Origin: Streptococcus sp.
Lineage (GTDB): Bacteria > Bacillota > Bacilli > Lactobacillales > Streptococcaceae
NCBI GenBank assembly: GCA_030528055.1
Contig: JAUMZQ010000010.1
Location: forward strand, 1 to 64,000
Direction: 5' to 3'
DNA: 64,000 bases
Shown here piece by piece: positions 42,310 to 51,864 of this stretch (position 1 is the stretch's first letter; each line of letters starts with the position of its first letter). The notes under the pieces were generated by a model, which was given only the letters and a program-made list of their open reading frames with translations, searched no databases and had not been told where the DNA came from. A program made the position numbers and the translations under genes.

Positions 42310-44133
42310 ATGGGACTGAATATGACTTTAGACCAATCAGAAGCTCAAGCAGAGAGCGTTAAAAGTGTCGTCAAAGTACAATCTGAGGGATACCAAGCTT
42401 TACAAGAAGCCATTCAAAATTTCACAAACGATACAGAGAGCTTAAAAGGAGAAGCTTACGATAATGCTAGATCTTATTACTTAGAAGTGCTATTGCCTCT
42501 TGCAAAAGGTGGGAAACTATATGCAGAAGCACTAGGCGAAGCCAGTGCAAAACTTCCTACAAATTATCAATCAGAAGTGGATACTAAAAGCTGGAGCGAA
42601 GAACAACTCCAACAATTGATCCAGCAAGAAGAAAATGCCATCTCTCAATTAAATCCTATTAGACAATCTCTTAGCCTTTTAGATCGTGTCACTCAACCTA
42701 ATTATGGCACTCAACAAAATACTATCCTACAGCAAAATAACATTTTACGACAAAACACTGACTCTCTCATCAGCACTCATACTGCAGCCAGAGATTTTTA
42801 TGCAACTATTCTAACAAAGCTACAAACTTACAACACTAGCTCTAAAAGTTTGTTTGATGACTTGGAAAATATTGAACTTCAAATGTCTACCGGACTGACT
42901 CAAAGTCAAAATAGTTGGAATGCTGAGTCGGGAACCTTTACTATCCCAGAAGATTTGAAGTGGGCAAGCTACCTATCTGCTTATGAAGCGACTAAAGACC
43001 TCAAGGCTAATAAAGAAGATAAGCAATTCATTAACAACATGATGGCAGAGTATGGCTTTGATGTCACAACAGCTCAACAACTACTAACCATTAAAAAAGG
43101 AATTGATGCAAAATTTCCTAATTCCAGTCAAAAAGAAAAAGACTATTTCTTTTTAAGAGTTATAGGTGCTGCAAGTTATGAAGACGACGACTTTGACAGA
43201 AACATGTGGAATCTAACAGCTGGTAACTTTAGACTGTTTTTTTCTTTAAAATTTCACGATATGAACTACCAATCAAAATCACTCTTAGATGTCTTTCAAG
43301 ATCTTGGTTTGAGTAAACAAGAAGCCAAAGAACTCAACTATAATCTTAGACTACAACATGAAATGGCGGGAGGAGAATATAAAACTACCAAGCAAATGTT
43401 AGAAGATAGAGTTGAGTTATACAACAATGCGAGAAGTACCTACCAATCAGTCTACGGGACAACAAAAAGTTTTGATGATTTTTGGGATAGTAAATTAAAG
43501 GCTTACTCCAATCATGGTAAGGGAAATCCTGACTTCACCCACCAGTCCATCACTATGGCAACTCATCTAAATCCATCTCCAGCTCAATTATCTGATGTTT
43601 ATGGTGGAAGAGAGCATGTGAAAGACTTAGCTGGTTGGGAAGGGGACACTACTCGCAATGCCAATGATAGAGATCCTAGTATCGGTGAAGATGATTACAA
43701 GGCGGACTTGGATTCTGTCAACATTATTGGGCGAATGAAAAAAGGACAGTCTTACACAGAAGCTATGAATGCCTACTACCATGATGTAAACCAAGGAGAG
43801 TCTGTACGTGAGAAAGAATTTCTGAAAAATAAAGACTGGAAACAGGTGAAAAGTACAATTTACGATAGCCTCGTTCCGAATGAAACCTACAGAGAAATTA
43901 TGACCCCCTACTACAAAGATCTATTCCAAAAGAATTCTATTCAGGATAGAGATTTTATAAAAAATGAAGAGTGGAAGTATACGAAAAACGCTGTTTATGA
44001 TGACATCCTTCCTGAAGATATAAAAAGAAAAAGAGCAAAAGCTGCCAAAAGCTATATTTTAGAGAAAATTCCAGTACAAGGAAAAAATATTGTACAATTT
44101 TTAGAACGCCTAGAAGCTGTGGCAGAGAAGTAG
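42310..44133 (+). CDS. LXG-domain toxin of the type VII secretion system, TelC-like C-terminus
   Basis: A 607-residue polymorphic toxin. Residues 1 to about 210 form the helical LXG targeting domain; a linker follows. The C-terminal toxic part (about 395-607) begins HQSITMATHLNPS and contains an aspartate-rich patch (GWEGDTTRNANDRD, then GEDDYKADLDSVN). TelC of S. intermedius is an Asp-rich, calcium-dependent lipid II phosphatase acting outside the cell, and the TipC-like immunity genes downstream support the likeness. That identification is from memory. The extreme C-terminus holds a duplicated block of about 45 residues. AGGAGGG precedes the ATG. Confidence 0.8.
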   Translation: MGLNMTLDQSEAQAESVKSVVKVQSEGYQALQEAIQNFTNDTESLKGEAYDNARSYYLEVLLPLAKGGKLYAEALGEASAKLPTNYQSEVDTKSWSEEQLQQLIQQEENAISQLNPIRQSLSLLDRVTQPNYGTQQNTILQQNNILRQNTDSLISTHTAARDFYATILTKLQTYNTSSKSLFDDLENIELQMSTGLTQSQNSWNAESGTFTIPEDLKWASYLSAYEATKDLKANKEDKQFINNMMAEYGFDVTTAQQLLTIKKGIDAKFPNSSQKEKDYFFLRVIGAASYEDDDFDRNMWNLTAGNFRLFFSLKFHDMNYQSKSLLDVFQDLGLSKQEAKELNYNLRLQHEMAGGEYKTTKQMLEDRVELYNNARSTYQSVYGTTKSFDDFWDSKLKAYSNHGKGNPDFTHQSITMATHLNPSPAQLSDVYGGREHVKDLAGWEGDTTRNANDRDPSIGEDDYKADLDSVNIIGRMKKGQSYTEAMNAYYHDVNQGESVREKEFLKNKDWKQVKSTIYDSLVPNETYREIMTPYYKDLFQKNSIQDRDFIKNEEWKYTKNAVYDDILPEDIKRKRAKAAKSYILEKIPVQGKNIVQFLERLEAVAEK

Positions 44134-44143
44134 GAGGAAACCC

Positions 44144-44785
44144 ATGAAAAAAAAGATGACAATCATGATACTCATTGCTAGTGGCCTCCTGATGCTTGCT
44201 TTTGCACTACCAATCAGTATCTATTACATCAACCTGCGACCCGAACCACGAAATATTTTCGATGAAATCTACTTAGAAACTGAAAAAACCTATCGAAGTA
44301 ACAATATTCTGGGAAATATTGATGGGTTTGATATTAAAGGTTCTTGGTCAAATGATAATGAATATTCGAGATATAGTCCATTTGGAAACTACGTTAAAAA
44401 AAGTATACCTAACGACTATTCAGAAGTTGGAATGAGCTTCTATTTTGAATCAAAAGACAAAAACTCATCAATATATTTTGATAAAAAAATTAATTCAAAT
44501 ACAACATTATCTATATGGAGTAAATATAATTTCAGAGATAAAACTTTATCTAAAACTATTTGGCTCTCACTTAAAGAGAATGGAACAGAAAAACACACTA
44601 ATGATGAATCCCAAGTCAAAGCATACTTACAAAAGTACGGTATCACGGCAGATGACCTAGACCGTTATTATGATGAGATTGTGAATAAAAAGGTACTACC
44701 AGACTGGTGTTCCATTTATGATAGTAAATTCTCTCCAAGCAACTATGGAGACATCACCATTAAAACTCAATGGAAAGATTGGTAG
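44144..44785 (+). CDS. TipC-like immunity protein 1
   Basis: A 213-residue protein with one N-terminal membrane helix (about 5-28) and the family start NLRPEPRNIFDEIYLETEKTY; the rest faces outward. TipC proteins neutralise TelC at the outer face of the membrane. It starts 10 bp after the toxin gene, with AGGAGGAAA upstream. The first and last 60 residues are nearly identical to the three paralogues downstream, while the middle differs. Confidence 0.75.
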   Translation: MKKKMTIMILIASGLLMLAFALPISIYYINLRPEPRNIFDEIYLETEKTYRSNNILGNIDGFDIKGSWSNDNEYSRYSPFGNYVKKSIPNDYSEVGMSFYFESKDKNSSIYFDKKINSNTTLSIWSKYNFRDKTLSKTIWLSLKENGTEKHTNDESQVKAYLQKYGITADDLDRYYDEIVNKKVLPDWCSIYDSKFSPSNYGDITIKTQWKDW

Positions 44786-44796
44786 ACATTTGAGGA

Positions 44797-45273
44797 AATC
44801 CAGACTTCACCCATCAATCCATCACTATGGCAACCCATCTAAATCCATCTCCAGCTCAATTATCTGATGTTTATGGTGGAAGAGAGCATGTGAAAGACTT
44901 AGCTGGTTGGGAAGGGGACACTACTCGCAATGCCAATGATAGAGATCCTAGTATCGGTGAAGATGATTACAAGGCGGACTTGGATTCTGTCAACATTATT
45001 GGGCGAATGAAAAAAGGACAGTCTTACACAGAAGCTATGAATGCCTACTACCATGATGTAAACCAAGGAGAGTCTGTACGTGAGAAAGAATTTCTGAAAA
45101 ATAAAGATTGGAAACAGGTGAAAAACACAATCTATGCCAGTCTCGCTCCTGATATGGAAACATTTTTACAGGGGGATAAGGCTATGAAAGCATATATCAT
45201 TAAAAAATATAAAGAACAAGGCAAAAATATTGTACAATTTTTAGAACGTTTAGAAGCTGCGGCAGAGAAGTAG
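44797..45273 (+). pseudogene. Orphan toxin C-terminal cassette
   Basis: Without any LXG domain, this segment repeats the toxic C-terminus of the upstream LXG gene almost base for base (43550-43855 versus 44815-45125), then diverges and ends early. The similarity begins at GGAAATCC, which also occurs in the spacers between the immunity genes, so recombination there probably deposited it. A possible ATG at 44827 opens a 148-residue frame but has no ribosome site. It is likely a silent cassette that can recombine into the full-length toxin. Only one copy of the internal 45-residue block remains. Confidence 0.75.
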
Positions 45274-45283
45274 GAGGAAGCCC

Positions 45284-45925
45284 ATGAAAAAAAAGAGGAC
45301 AATCATAATACTCATTGCTAGTAGCCTCCTAATACTTGCTTTTACGTTACCAATCAGTATCTATTACATCAACCTGCGTCCCGATCCACGAAATATTTTT
45401 GATGAAATCTACTTAGAAACTGAAAAAACCTATCGGAATAATAATATTTTAAAAAACATTAAAGGTCTTGATATTAAAGGATATTGGCCAGATGATAGCG
45501 AATATTTAAAAAATATACCACATGGAAGTTACAAAGAACATTATTACTCAGATGGGTATAATAATATTGCACTAGGTTTCGATTTTACTAATTCTGAACA
45601 AACTAGTTATATACGTTTTGATAAACATATAGATACGCTTATAAGAATTAGAATACGAGCAAAATATAATTATTTGGAAAAAAAATTACAAAAATCTATT
45701 AAAATTATTCTAGAAAAGGGTGGTTCTGACGACTATATTGAGGAGGAATCCCAAGTCAAAGCCTATTTACAAAAGTATGATATCACAACAGATGACCTAG
45801 ACCACTACTATGATGAAATTGTGAATAAAAAGGTACTACCAGACTGGTGTTCCATTTATGACAGTAAATTCTCACCAAACAACTATGGAGATATTATCAT
45901 TAAAACTCAATGGAAAGATTGGTAA
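45284..45925 (+). CDS. TipC-like immunity protein 2
   Basis: A 213-residue paralogue with the same membrane start (PISIYYINLRPDPRNIFDEI) and C-terminal block (CSIYDSKFSPNNYGDIIIKT). The middle (about residues 65-140) is clearly different from copy 1. AGGAGGAAG precedes the ATG, 10 bp after the orphan cassette. It is presumably the immunity partner of that cassette's toxin. Confidence 0.75.
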   Translation: MKKKRTIIILIASSLLILAFTLPISIYYINLRPDPRNIFDEIYLETEKTYRNNNILKNIKGLDIKGYWPDDSEYLKNIPHGSYKEHYYSDGYNNIALGFDFTNSEQTSYIRFDKHIDTLIRIRIRAKYNYLEKKLQKSIKIILEKGGSDDYIEEESQVKAYLQKYDITTDDLDHYYDEIVNKKVLPDWCSIYDSKFSPNNYGDIIIKTQWKDW

Positions 45926-45947
45926 ATGTTTGAGGAAATCAAAATTT

Positions 45948-46576
45948 ATGAAAAAAAAGATGACAATCATGATACTCATTGCTAGTAGTCTTCTGATACT
46001 TGCTTTTGCACTACCAATCAGTATCTATTACATCAACCTGCGTCCCGATCCACGAAATATTTTTGATGAAATCTACTTAGAGACCGAAAAAACCTATCGA
46101 AGTAACAATATTCTGGGAAATATTGATGGGTTCGATATTGAAGGTTCTTGGCCAAATGATAAGCCCGATATTGCAAAACACCACATGGAATCTATAATAC
46201 CAAAAATATCTCTGATAATTATTCCAAAGTAAGAATTGGATTTAACTTTGAACAAAATAGACAAATCGCTTCAATATCATTAGAAAAAACTCTTGATTCA
46301 AATACTATTTTGTCGGTATGGAGTATGTATCACTTCAAAGATAAAACTTTGGAGAAAACTGTAGGAATTGTGTTGGGATCAGATCTTATTGAAGATGAAA
46401 CCAAAGTCAAAGCCTATTTACAAAAATATGGTATCACGGCAGATGATTTAGACCGCTACTATGATGAGATTGTGAATAAAAAGGTACTACCAGACTGGTG
46501 TTCCATTTATGATAGTAAATTCTCTCCAAGCAACTATGGAGACATCACCATTAAAACTCAATGGAAAGATTGGTAG
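45948..46576 (+). pseudogene. TipC-like immunity gene 3, frameshifted
   Basis: The frame starts at the ATG at 45948 and follows the paralogues to about residue 75. Near 46175 one base is missing relative to copy 4 (GCAAAACACC against GCACAAACACC), which shifts the frame into a stop at 46232. The correct continuation is intact in another frame through to the usual KTQWKDW end at 46576. Translation would give a 94-residue fragment with the membrane helix only. Confidence 0.85.
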
Positions 46577-46598
46577 ACATTTGAGGAAATCAAAATTT

Positions 46599-47240
46599 AT
46601 GAAAAAAAAGAAGACAATCATAATACTCATTGCCAGTGGCCTCGTGATGCTTGCTTTTGCACTACCAATCAGTATCTATTACATCAACCTACGTCCCGAA
46701 CCACGAAATATTTTTGATGAAATCTACTTAGAGACCGAAAAAACTTATCGGAATGATAATATTTTAAAAAACATTAAAGATCTTGATATTAAAGGATATT
46801 GGCCAGATGATGATCCCAATATCGCACAAACACCATTTGGAGTCTATAATGATAAAAAAATTCCTAATGATTATAATAATGTTTCTATTGATTTCAATTT
46901 CAAAAAAAAATATAGTACAATGTTAATTTCTTTTGAGAAAGGAATAGATTTAAATACAAAAATTTGGATTTTAATTAAATATAATTTAAAAATTAAAACA
47001 ATTACAAAGACTGCTCAAATTATTTTAAAGAAAGATGATTCTACAACTTATATTGACAAAGAATCCCAAGTCAAAGCATACTTACAAAAGTATGATATCA
47101 CAACAGATGACCTAGACCACTACTACAATGAAATTGTGAATAAAAAGGTACTACCAGACTGGTGTTCCATTTATGATAGTAAATTCTCTCCAAGCAACTA
47201 TGGAGACATCACCATTAAAACTCAATGGAAAGATTGGTAA
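46599..47240 (+). CDS. TipC-like immunity protein 4
   Basis: A 213-residue intact paralogue with the shared membrane start and C-terminus, and its own middle segment. The spacer before it repeats the TTTGAGGAAATCAAAATTT sequence found before copy 3, with GAGGA about ten bases from the ATG. It has no toxin partner in the window, so it may protect against toxins of neighbouring strains. Confidence 0.75.
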   Translation: MKKKKTIIILIASGLVMLAFALPISIYYINLRPEPRNIFDEIYLETEKTYRNDNILKNIKDLDIKGYWPDDDPNIAQTPFGVYNDKKIPNDYNNVSIDFNFKKKYSTMLISFEKGIDLNTKIWILIKYNLKIKTITKTAQIILKKDDSTTYIDKESQVKAYLQKYDITTDDLDHYYNEIVNKKVLPDWCSIYDSKFSPSNYGDITIKTQWKDW

Positions 47241-47296
47241 GAGTTGCTACTATCAAAAGTGGATAAGATATAGCTATAATTGAATGTATTATAAAT

Positions 47297-47352
47297 AAAA
47301 AACGACCATCAAGGCTAGATGAATCGTCTAACTTTGAGGGTTCGTTTTTTAT
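47297..47352. terminator. Bidirectional terminator between the immunity array and pbp2A
   Basis: AAAAACGA...TCAAGG pairs imperfectly with CTTTGA...TTCGTTTTT, with an inner stem TAGA/TCTA. It serves both convergent units. Confidence 0.7.
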
Positions 47353-47410
47353 AATGTATAAAGACCAACTCTTTATCTTACAACAAAGCTGTGTCTGTAT
47401 CATTCAAATT

Positions 47411-49636
47411 TTACTGGAACCAGCCTGTAACAGTGTCCCATAAATTTTTGGCTTTTTCACCAATCTTCGCATCATCGATTGCTTTCTTGGCTTCATCTAC
47501 TAGATTTTGTGCCTTATCTTGAACATCTTTCAAGAAATCATTATTTTCTTCGGTATCTGTCGTTTCTTCAGTTCCATAGGTATCAACTGGCGAAATACCA
47601 TTTTGAGCATAAGTGTTTTTCTCTCCAGAAAACTTGGTACCCTCCGTATAAGGCAATACACTATTGGCAACATTTCGAAATACTGCCGAAGCTTCATTCG
47701 CACTGGTACCCGTCAAGTAGTGAGTTTCATCCGTTTTTGGAAATCCTAACCATTGACTAATCACAACATCTGGTGTATAACCAATTACCCACTGATCCCC
47801 TGATAAATCTGGGTTAAAAGAAGTTTCTGTTGTTCCTGTTTTACCAGCCATAGTATACCCATACGGTGCGGCGTATATTCCTGTACCATTAGAAAATGTT
47901 CCTAGCATCATACTAGTCATTTTTTCTGTTGCGGAGTGACTAAGGACACGAGTTGATGTTTGACGATGTGTCTTAACAACCTGACCACTAGCATTTTCGA
48001 TTTTCGTGATAAGGTGAGCATCATTCATAACACCGTCATTGGCAAAAGTTGAGTAAGCTTGAGCCATTTGAAGTGGATTTGTGGTAACACCACTTCCTAG
48101 AGCAACTCCCAATGTTTTATCCACTTTATCCATATTAAGCCCAAATTTTTTACCATATTCAAAAGACTTATTAATTCCCAGTTCATTTACCGTTGAAACC
48201 GCAGGAATATTGAGCGATTCTGCCAGTGCTTGATACATAGGAACTGTAGGACTTGATTGGATATTTCCATAGTTATTTACAGTGTAGTCTCCGTAGACTG
48301 TGGTACTATTGTCCAACTCTTTTTCTGTGGACCAACCTCCCACGATTGCAGGACTATATACTACCAATGGTTTAATCGTTGACCCTGGACTACGAGAAGA
48401 CTGAGTTGCATAGTTAAAACTTCTAAATGCTGATTCTTCATCACTATTGATACGTCCAACTAGCGCTCTGACGCCACCTGTTTTTGGATCTAGAGCGACG
48501 CTCCCAGACTCCGCTCTTGTGCCATCTTCTGCTAGAGGAAAGAGCTCATCATTATCATAAATCACTTGCATGCTTGCTTGGTAATTTTGATCCAGTTCTG
48601 TATAGATGTGATAACCATTGTTCACAATCTCTTCCTCGGTCAATCCATAATCTTTGATAGCTTCATTGATGACCGCGTCAAAGTAGGATGGATAACGATA
48701 GTCTCCTGTTTTCCCTTCGTAAGCATCCACTAGTTGCCCACCAATACCAACCGTAGCAGACTGATCTGCTGTTTCTTGACTGATGTAGCCTGCAGCAACC
48801 ATGTTTTGTAAGACCGTGTCTCGTCTAGCAGTTGCATTTTCAATAGAGTAAAGTGGATTATAGATTTCTGGTCCTTTCAACATCCCAGCTAATACTGCTG
48901 ATTGGTCTAGGCTCAACTGACTTGCTGAAACACCAAAATATTTTTTAGATGCGTCCTCAACTCCCCAAACACCATTCCCAAAGTAGGAATTGTTCAGATA
49001 CATTGTCAGGATCTCTTTTTTACTATATTTTTTGTTAATTTCAAGAGCTAAAAAGAATTCCTTGGCTTTTCTTTCAATCGTTTGATCTTGAGATAGATAA
49101 GAATTTTTTGCTAATTGCTGGGTAATGGTTGACCCACCGCCTGAACGACCGGCTGTTATAATCGCTAAAATAAAGCGACCGTAGTTAATTCCTCCGTTTT
49201 TATAAAAAGTTCGGTCCTCTGTCGCAATCACAGCATTTTGCAAATCTTGACTAATTTCAGACAGTTCTACATAGGTTCCCTTTTGTCCTGTCAGACTACC
49301 CGCTTCTTTATTGTCTTTATCATAAATCAAGGTAGTAGCTTTCAAGGCATTTTGTAAATCTTTAACATTAGTCGTTTTGGCAACATAAAAGAGATAACCA
49401 CCCGTAAACAGTCCAAAAGCCAAACCCAAAATTAAGATAATTTTAGTGAGATGGAACTTTCTCCAAAAACGACGAATGGGATGTTGAGAAAGTGGTTTTT
49501 TCCGCTTTTTTTCGGAACGGCTAAAACTAGGCTCCACTTCTTTATCCAATTCCACTTTTTCTGCAACACCCTTTTTTACATTGTCTGTTTTAAAATAATT
49601 AATCAAGGTTTCAAATAAATCATTTAATTTCTTCAT
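47411..49636 (-). CDS. pbp2A: Class A penicillin-binding protein 2A
   Basis: A 741-residue bifunctional cell-wall synthase: cytosolic N-terminal tail, one membrane helix (about 63-85), and a glycosyltransferase GT51 domain with ATEDRTFYKNGGINYGR and GGSTITQQLAKN. The transpeptidase has SXXK at SPGSTIKPL, SLN at AESLNIPA and KTGTTET. The sequence closely resembles pneumococcal Pbp2A. A three-codon mini-ORF with a strong ribosome site overlaps its start. Confidence 0.92.
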   Translation of the reverse strand: MKKLNDLFETLINYFKTDNVKKGVAEKVELDKEVEPSFSRSEKKRKKPLSQHPIRRFWRKFHLTKIILILGLAFGLFTGGYLFYVAKTTNVKDLQNALKATTLIYDKDNKEAGSLTGQKGTYVELSEISQDLQNAVIATEDRTFYKNGGINYGRFILAIITAGRSGGGSTITQQLAKNSYLSQDQTIERKAKEFFLALEINKKYSKKEILTMYLNNSYFGNGVWGVEDASKKYFGVSASQLSLDQSAVLAGMLKGPEIYNPLYSIENATARRDTVLQNMVAAGYISQETADQSATVGIGGQLVDAYEGKTGDYRYPSYFDAVINEAIKDYGLTEEEIVNNGYHIYTELDQNYQASMQVIYDNDELFPLAEDGTRAESGSVALDPKTGGVRALVGRINSDEESAFRSFNYATQSSRSPGSTIKPLVVYSPAIVGGWSTEKELDNSTTVYGDYTVNNYGNIQSSPTVPMYQALAESLNIPAVSTVNELGINKSFEYGKKFGLNMDKVDKTLGVALGSGVTTNPLQMAQAYSTFANDGVMNDAHLITKIENASGQVVKTHRQTSTRVLSHSATEKMTSMMLGTFSNGTGIYAAPYGYTMAGKTGTTETSFNPDLSGDQWVIGYTPDVVISQWLGFPKTDETHYLTGTSANEASAVFRNVANSVLPYTEGTKFSGEKNTYAQNGISPVDTYGTEETTDTEENNDFLKDVQDKAQNLVDEAKKAIDDAKIGEKAKNLWDTVTGWFQ

Positions 49637-49862
49637 AAGGTCATTTTATCACCTTCTTTATGACTAGACAAGAAACTACCTTCCTTATGCTCATATTTTT
49701 AGTTTTTTTTAAGAAAAAGACTTATTCATCCATCAGTCTTTGTGGAACTCATTACAATCATTCAATTATTCTTGAATAGCAAAAACCACAATACTTATTC
49801 AACTTGATAATAATCAAGATAGAGATGTGCTACGGTTTTTTAATCAATAAAATACTTCTTTG
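49637..49862. other. Gap between hisS and pbp2A
   Basis: A 226-bp AT-rich gap. Apart from the short pbp2A leader I see no gene, tRNA or strong hairpin in it. Confidence 0.5.
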
Positions 49863-51143
49863 TTAAAATCCTAATTTTTGGAATACTTCCTTAAAATGAA
49901 CCTGTAAGTCATCTAAACTACTAGTTAATTCTGCGCGTGTTTGATTGTTCTTAATAGTAATTTGATTTTTCTCAATTTCATCTTCCCCAAGAGTCAGAAG
50001 TGTCTTCGCTCGAAAACTATCTGCCGACTTAAACTGAGCTTTTAACTTGCGATTGAGATAGTCTCTTTCAGCAGAAAATCCTTGAGCACGTAAAGATTGA
50101 ACCAGTTCCAAAGCTTTGCTATTAGCATTTTCGCTCAAAACAGCAATGTAAACATCTAAACTCTCTTCGACTGGAAGAGGCACTCCTTGTTTTTCTAAAA
50201 CAAGTAACAGACGCTCTAGCCCCATACCAAAGCCAAAACCTGCCGTTTCAGGGCCGTCAAAGTAAGAAACCAAGCCATCATAACGTCCACCAGCACAAAT
50301 AGTCAGCTCATTTTCTTCTACTTTTGTAACAAATTCAAAAATAGTGTGATTGTAATAATCCAAACCACGGACCATATTGGTATCAATAATGTAAGGAATT
50401 TCCAATGTTTCCAGCATCTGACGAACCGAATCAAAGTGTGCTTGGCTTTCTTCATCTAGATAGTCCAAAATAGAGGGAGCCTGCTGAACAGCTAGTTTGT
50501 CCTCTGGCTCTTTACTATCCAAAACACGAAGAGGATTTTCGTCTAAACGACGTTGGCTATCCTTTGAAAGACTTTCTTTCATCGGTGTTAGATAATCAAT
50601 CAGTGCTTGTCGGTAAGCTGCTCGACTTGCTGGGCTTCCTAAAGTATTCAGATGAAGTGTCACTTGAGTGATACCAATCTCTTTGAATAACTGATAAGCC
50701 ATAGCAATGGTTTCTACATCGGTAGCAGGATTGCTTGAACCAAAACATTCTACTCCAATTTGATGAAACTCTCGCAAACGACCTGTTTGAGGACGTTCAT
50801 AGCGAAACATCGGTCCCATATAGTATAATTTTACTGGTTTTTGAACTTCTGGTGCAAACAGTTTGTTTTCCACATAAGACCGTACCACAGGAGCAGTTCC
50901 TTCGGGTCTTAATGTAATATGCCGTTCACCCTTATCATAAAAATCATACATTTCCTTAGTCACAATATCCGTTGTATCGCCTACAGAACGACTGATAACC
51001 TCATAATGTTCAAAAATAGGCGTGCGAATTTCAGAATAATGGTACGTTTTAAAAATTTTACGAGCAAATTCTTCAACATATTGCCATTTCCCTGATTCTG
51101 AAGGGAGGATATCTTGTGTCCCTTTCGGTTTTTGTAATTTCAT
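49863..51143 (-). CDS. hisS: Histidyl-tRNA synthetase
   Basis: A 426-residue class II aminoacyl-tRNA synthetase. Motif 2 is [20 protein letters not shown], the histidine-specific motif is [12 protein letters not shown], and motif 3 lies near [11 protein letters not shown]. The anticodon-binding domain is C-terminal. The start is the ATG at 51143 after AAGGAGA; seven extra upstream codons lack a site. No T-box leader was found. Confidence 0.95.
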   Translation of the reverse strand: MKLQKPKGTQDILPSESGKWQYVEEFARKIFKTYHYSEIRTPIFEHYEVISRSVGDTTDIVTKEMYDFYDKGERHITLRPEGTAPVVRSYVENKLFAPEVQKPVKLYYMGPMFRYERPQTGRLREFHQIGVECFGSSNPATDVETIAMAYQLFKEIGITQVTLHLNTLGSPASRAAYRQALIDYLTPMKESLSKDSQRRLDENPLRVLDSKEPEDKLAVQQAPSILDYLDEESQAHFDSVRQMLETLEIPYIIDTNMVRGLDYYNHTIFEFVTKVEENELTICAGGRYDGLVSYFDGPETAGFGFGMGLERLLLVLEKQGVPLPVEESLDVYIAVLSENANSKALELVQSLRAQGFSAERDYLNRKLKAQFKSADSFRAKTLLTLGEDEIEKNQITIKNNQTRAELTSSLDDLQVHFKEVFQKLGF

Positions 51144-51362
51144 GTGGTCTCCTTCATCGTTCAATATTTGACAAATAGAATAATAATTTACCCATTATTC
51201 TATCATAATTAAGGCTATTTTAACAGTAAAAGCAGAAAATTTCCCTGTTTGCCAAACTCTTTTTAGAACAGATAGAAAATAAATTTTTATTACATTAAAA
51301 ATCTTGAAAAAAAGGCGAATTTGTGAGAAAATAAAGCGACTAATAAGATAGGAGGAAAGGGT

Positions 51363-51704
51363 ATGAGAGACGATATCAAAATCAATGAGCGTGCAGCTGC
51401 TATTCAAGACAAATTAGTTGAGAAATTAGAAGCCATTTATGATCCAGATGTTGAACTTGATGTCTACAATCTAGGATTAATTTATGAAATTAACTTGGAT
51501 GAAAATGGACATTGTAAAGTGGTTATGACTTTTACTGATACGGCTTGTGATTGTGCCGAAAGTTTGCCTATCGCCATTGTCGAAACTCTCAAGAAAATTG
51601 ATGAAATTAAGACAGCATCTGTTGAAGTAACTTGGTCTCCTGCTTGGAAAATCACCCGAATTAGTCGAATTGGTCGCATTACTTTGGGAATTAGCCCAAG
51701 ATAA
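51363..51704 (+). CDS. DUF59/MIP18-family metal-sulfur cluster assembly factor
   Basis: A 113-residue protein with the DUF59 fold: IYDPDVELDVYNLGLIYEI and the cysteine motif TDTACDCAE. Relatives (SufT, PaaD) help mature Fe-S proteins. It sits next to ilvD, whose product needs an Fe-S cluster, but they are convergent and separately transcribed. AGGAGGAAAGG precedes the ATG. Confidence 0.85.
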   Translation: MRDDIKINERAAAIQDKLVEKLEAIYDPDVELDVYNLGLIYEINLDENGHCKVVMTFTDTACDCAESLPIAIVETLKKIDEIKTASVEVTWSPAWKITRISRIGRITLGISPR

Positions 51705-51805
51705 TAATAAAATATTGACTTATGTGTAATATATAAAAAGAAAATTTTTAAGAGCAACTAGTTTGAGTTGGCTTTCCAATTAGGATTATCACTATATTAT
51801 AAAAT

Positions 51806-51841
51806 AAAAAGTCGTTAGGAATTGACCCTAACGACTTTTAT
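51806..51841. terminator. Bidirectional terminator between the DUF59 gene and ilvD
   Basis: AAAAGTCGTTAGG-aattgac-CCTAACGACTTTT is a 13-bp perfect stem with flanking A and T runs. Confidence 0.9.
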
Positions 51842-51864
51842 ATCTGTCAAAAATTGAATATCAA

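Noticed and set aside
44440..44660. Frames of about 70 codons on both strands within immunity gene 1
   Set aside because: They overlap a well-supported gene with three paralogues and have no translation signals.
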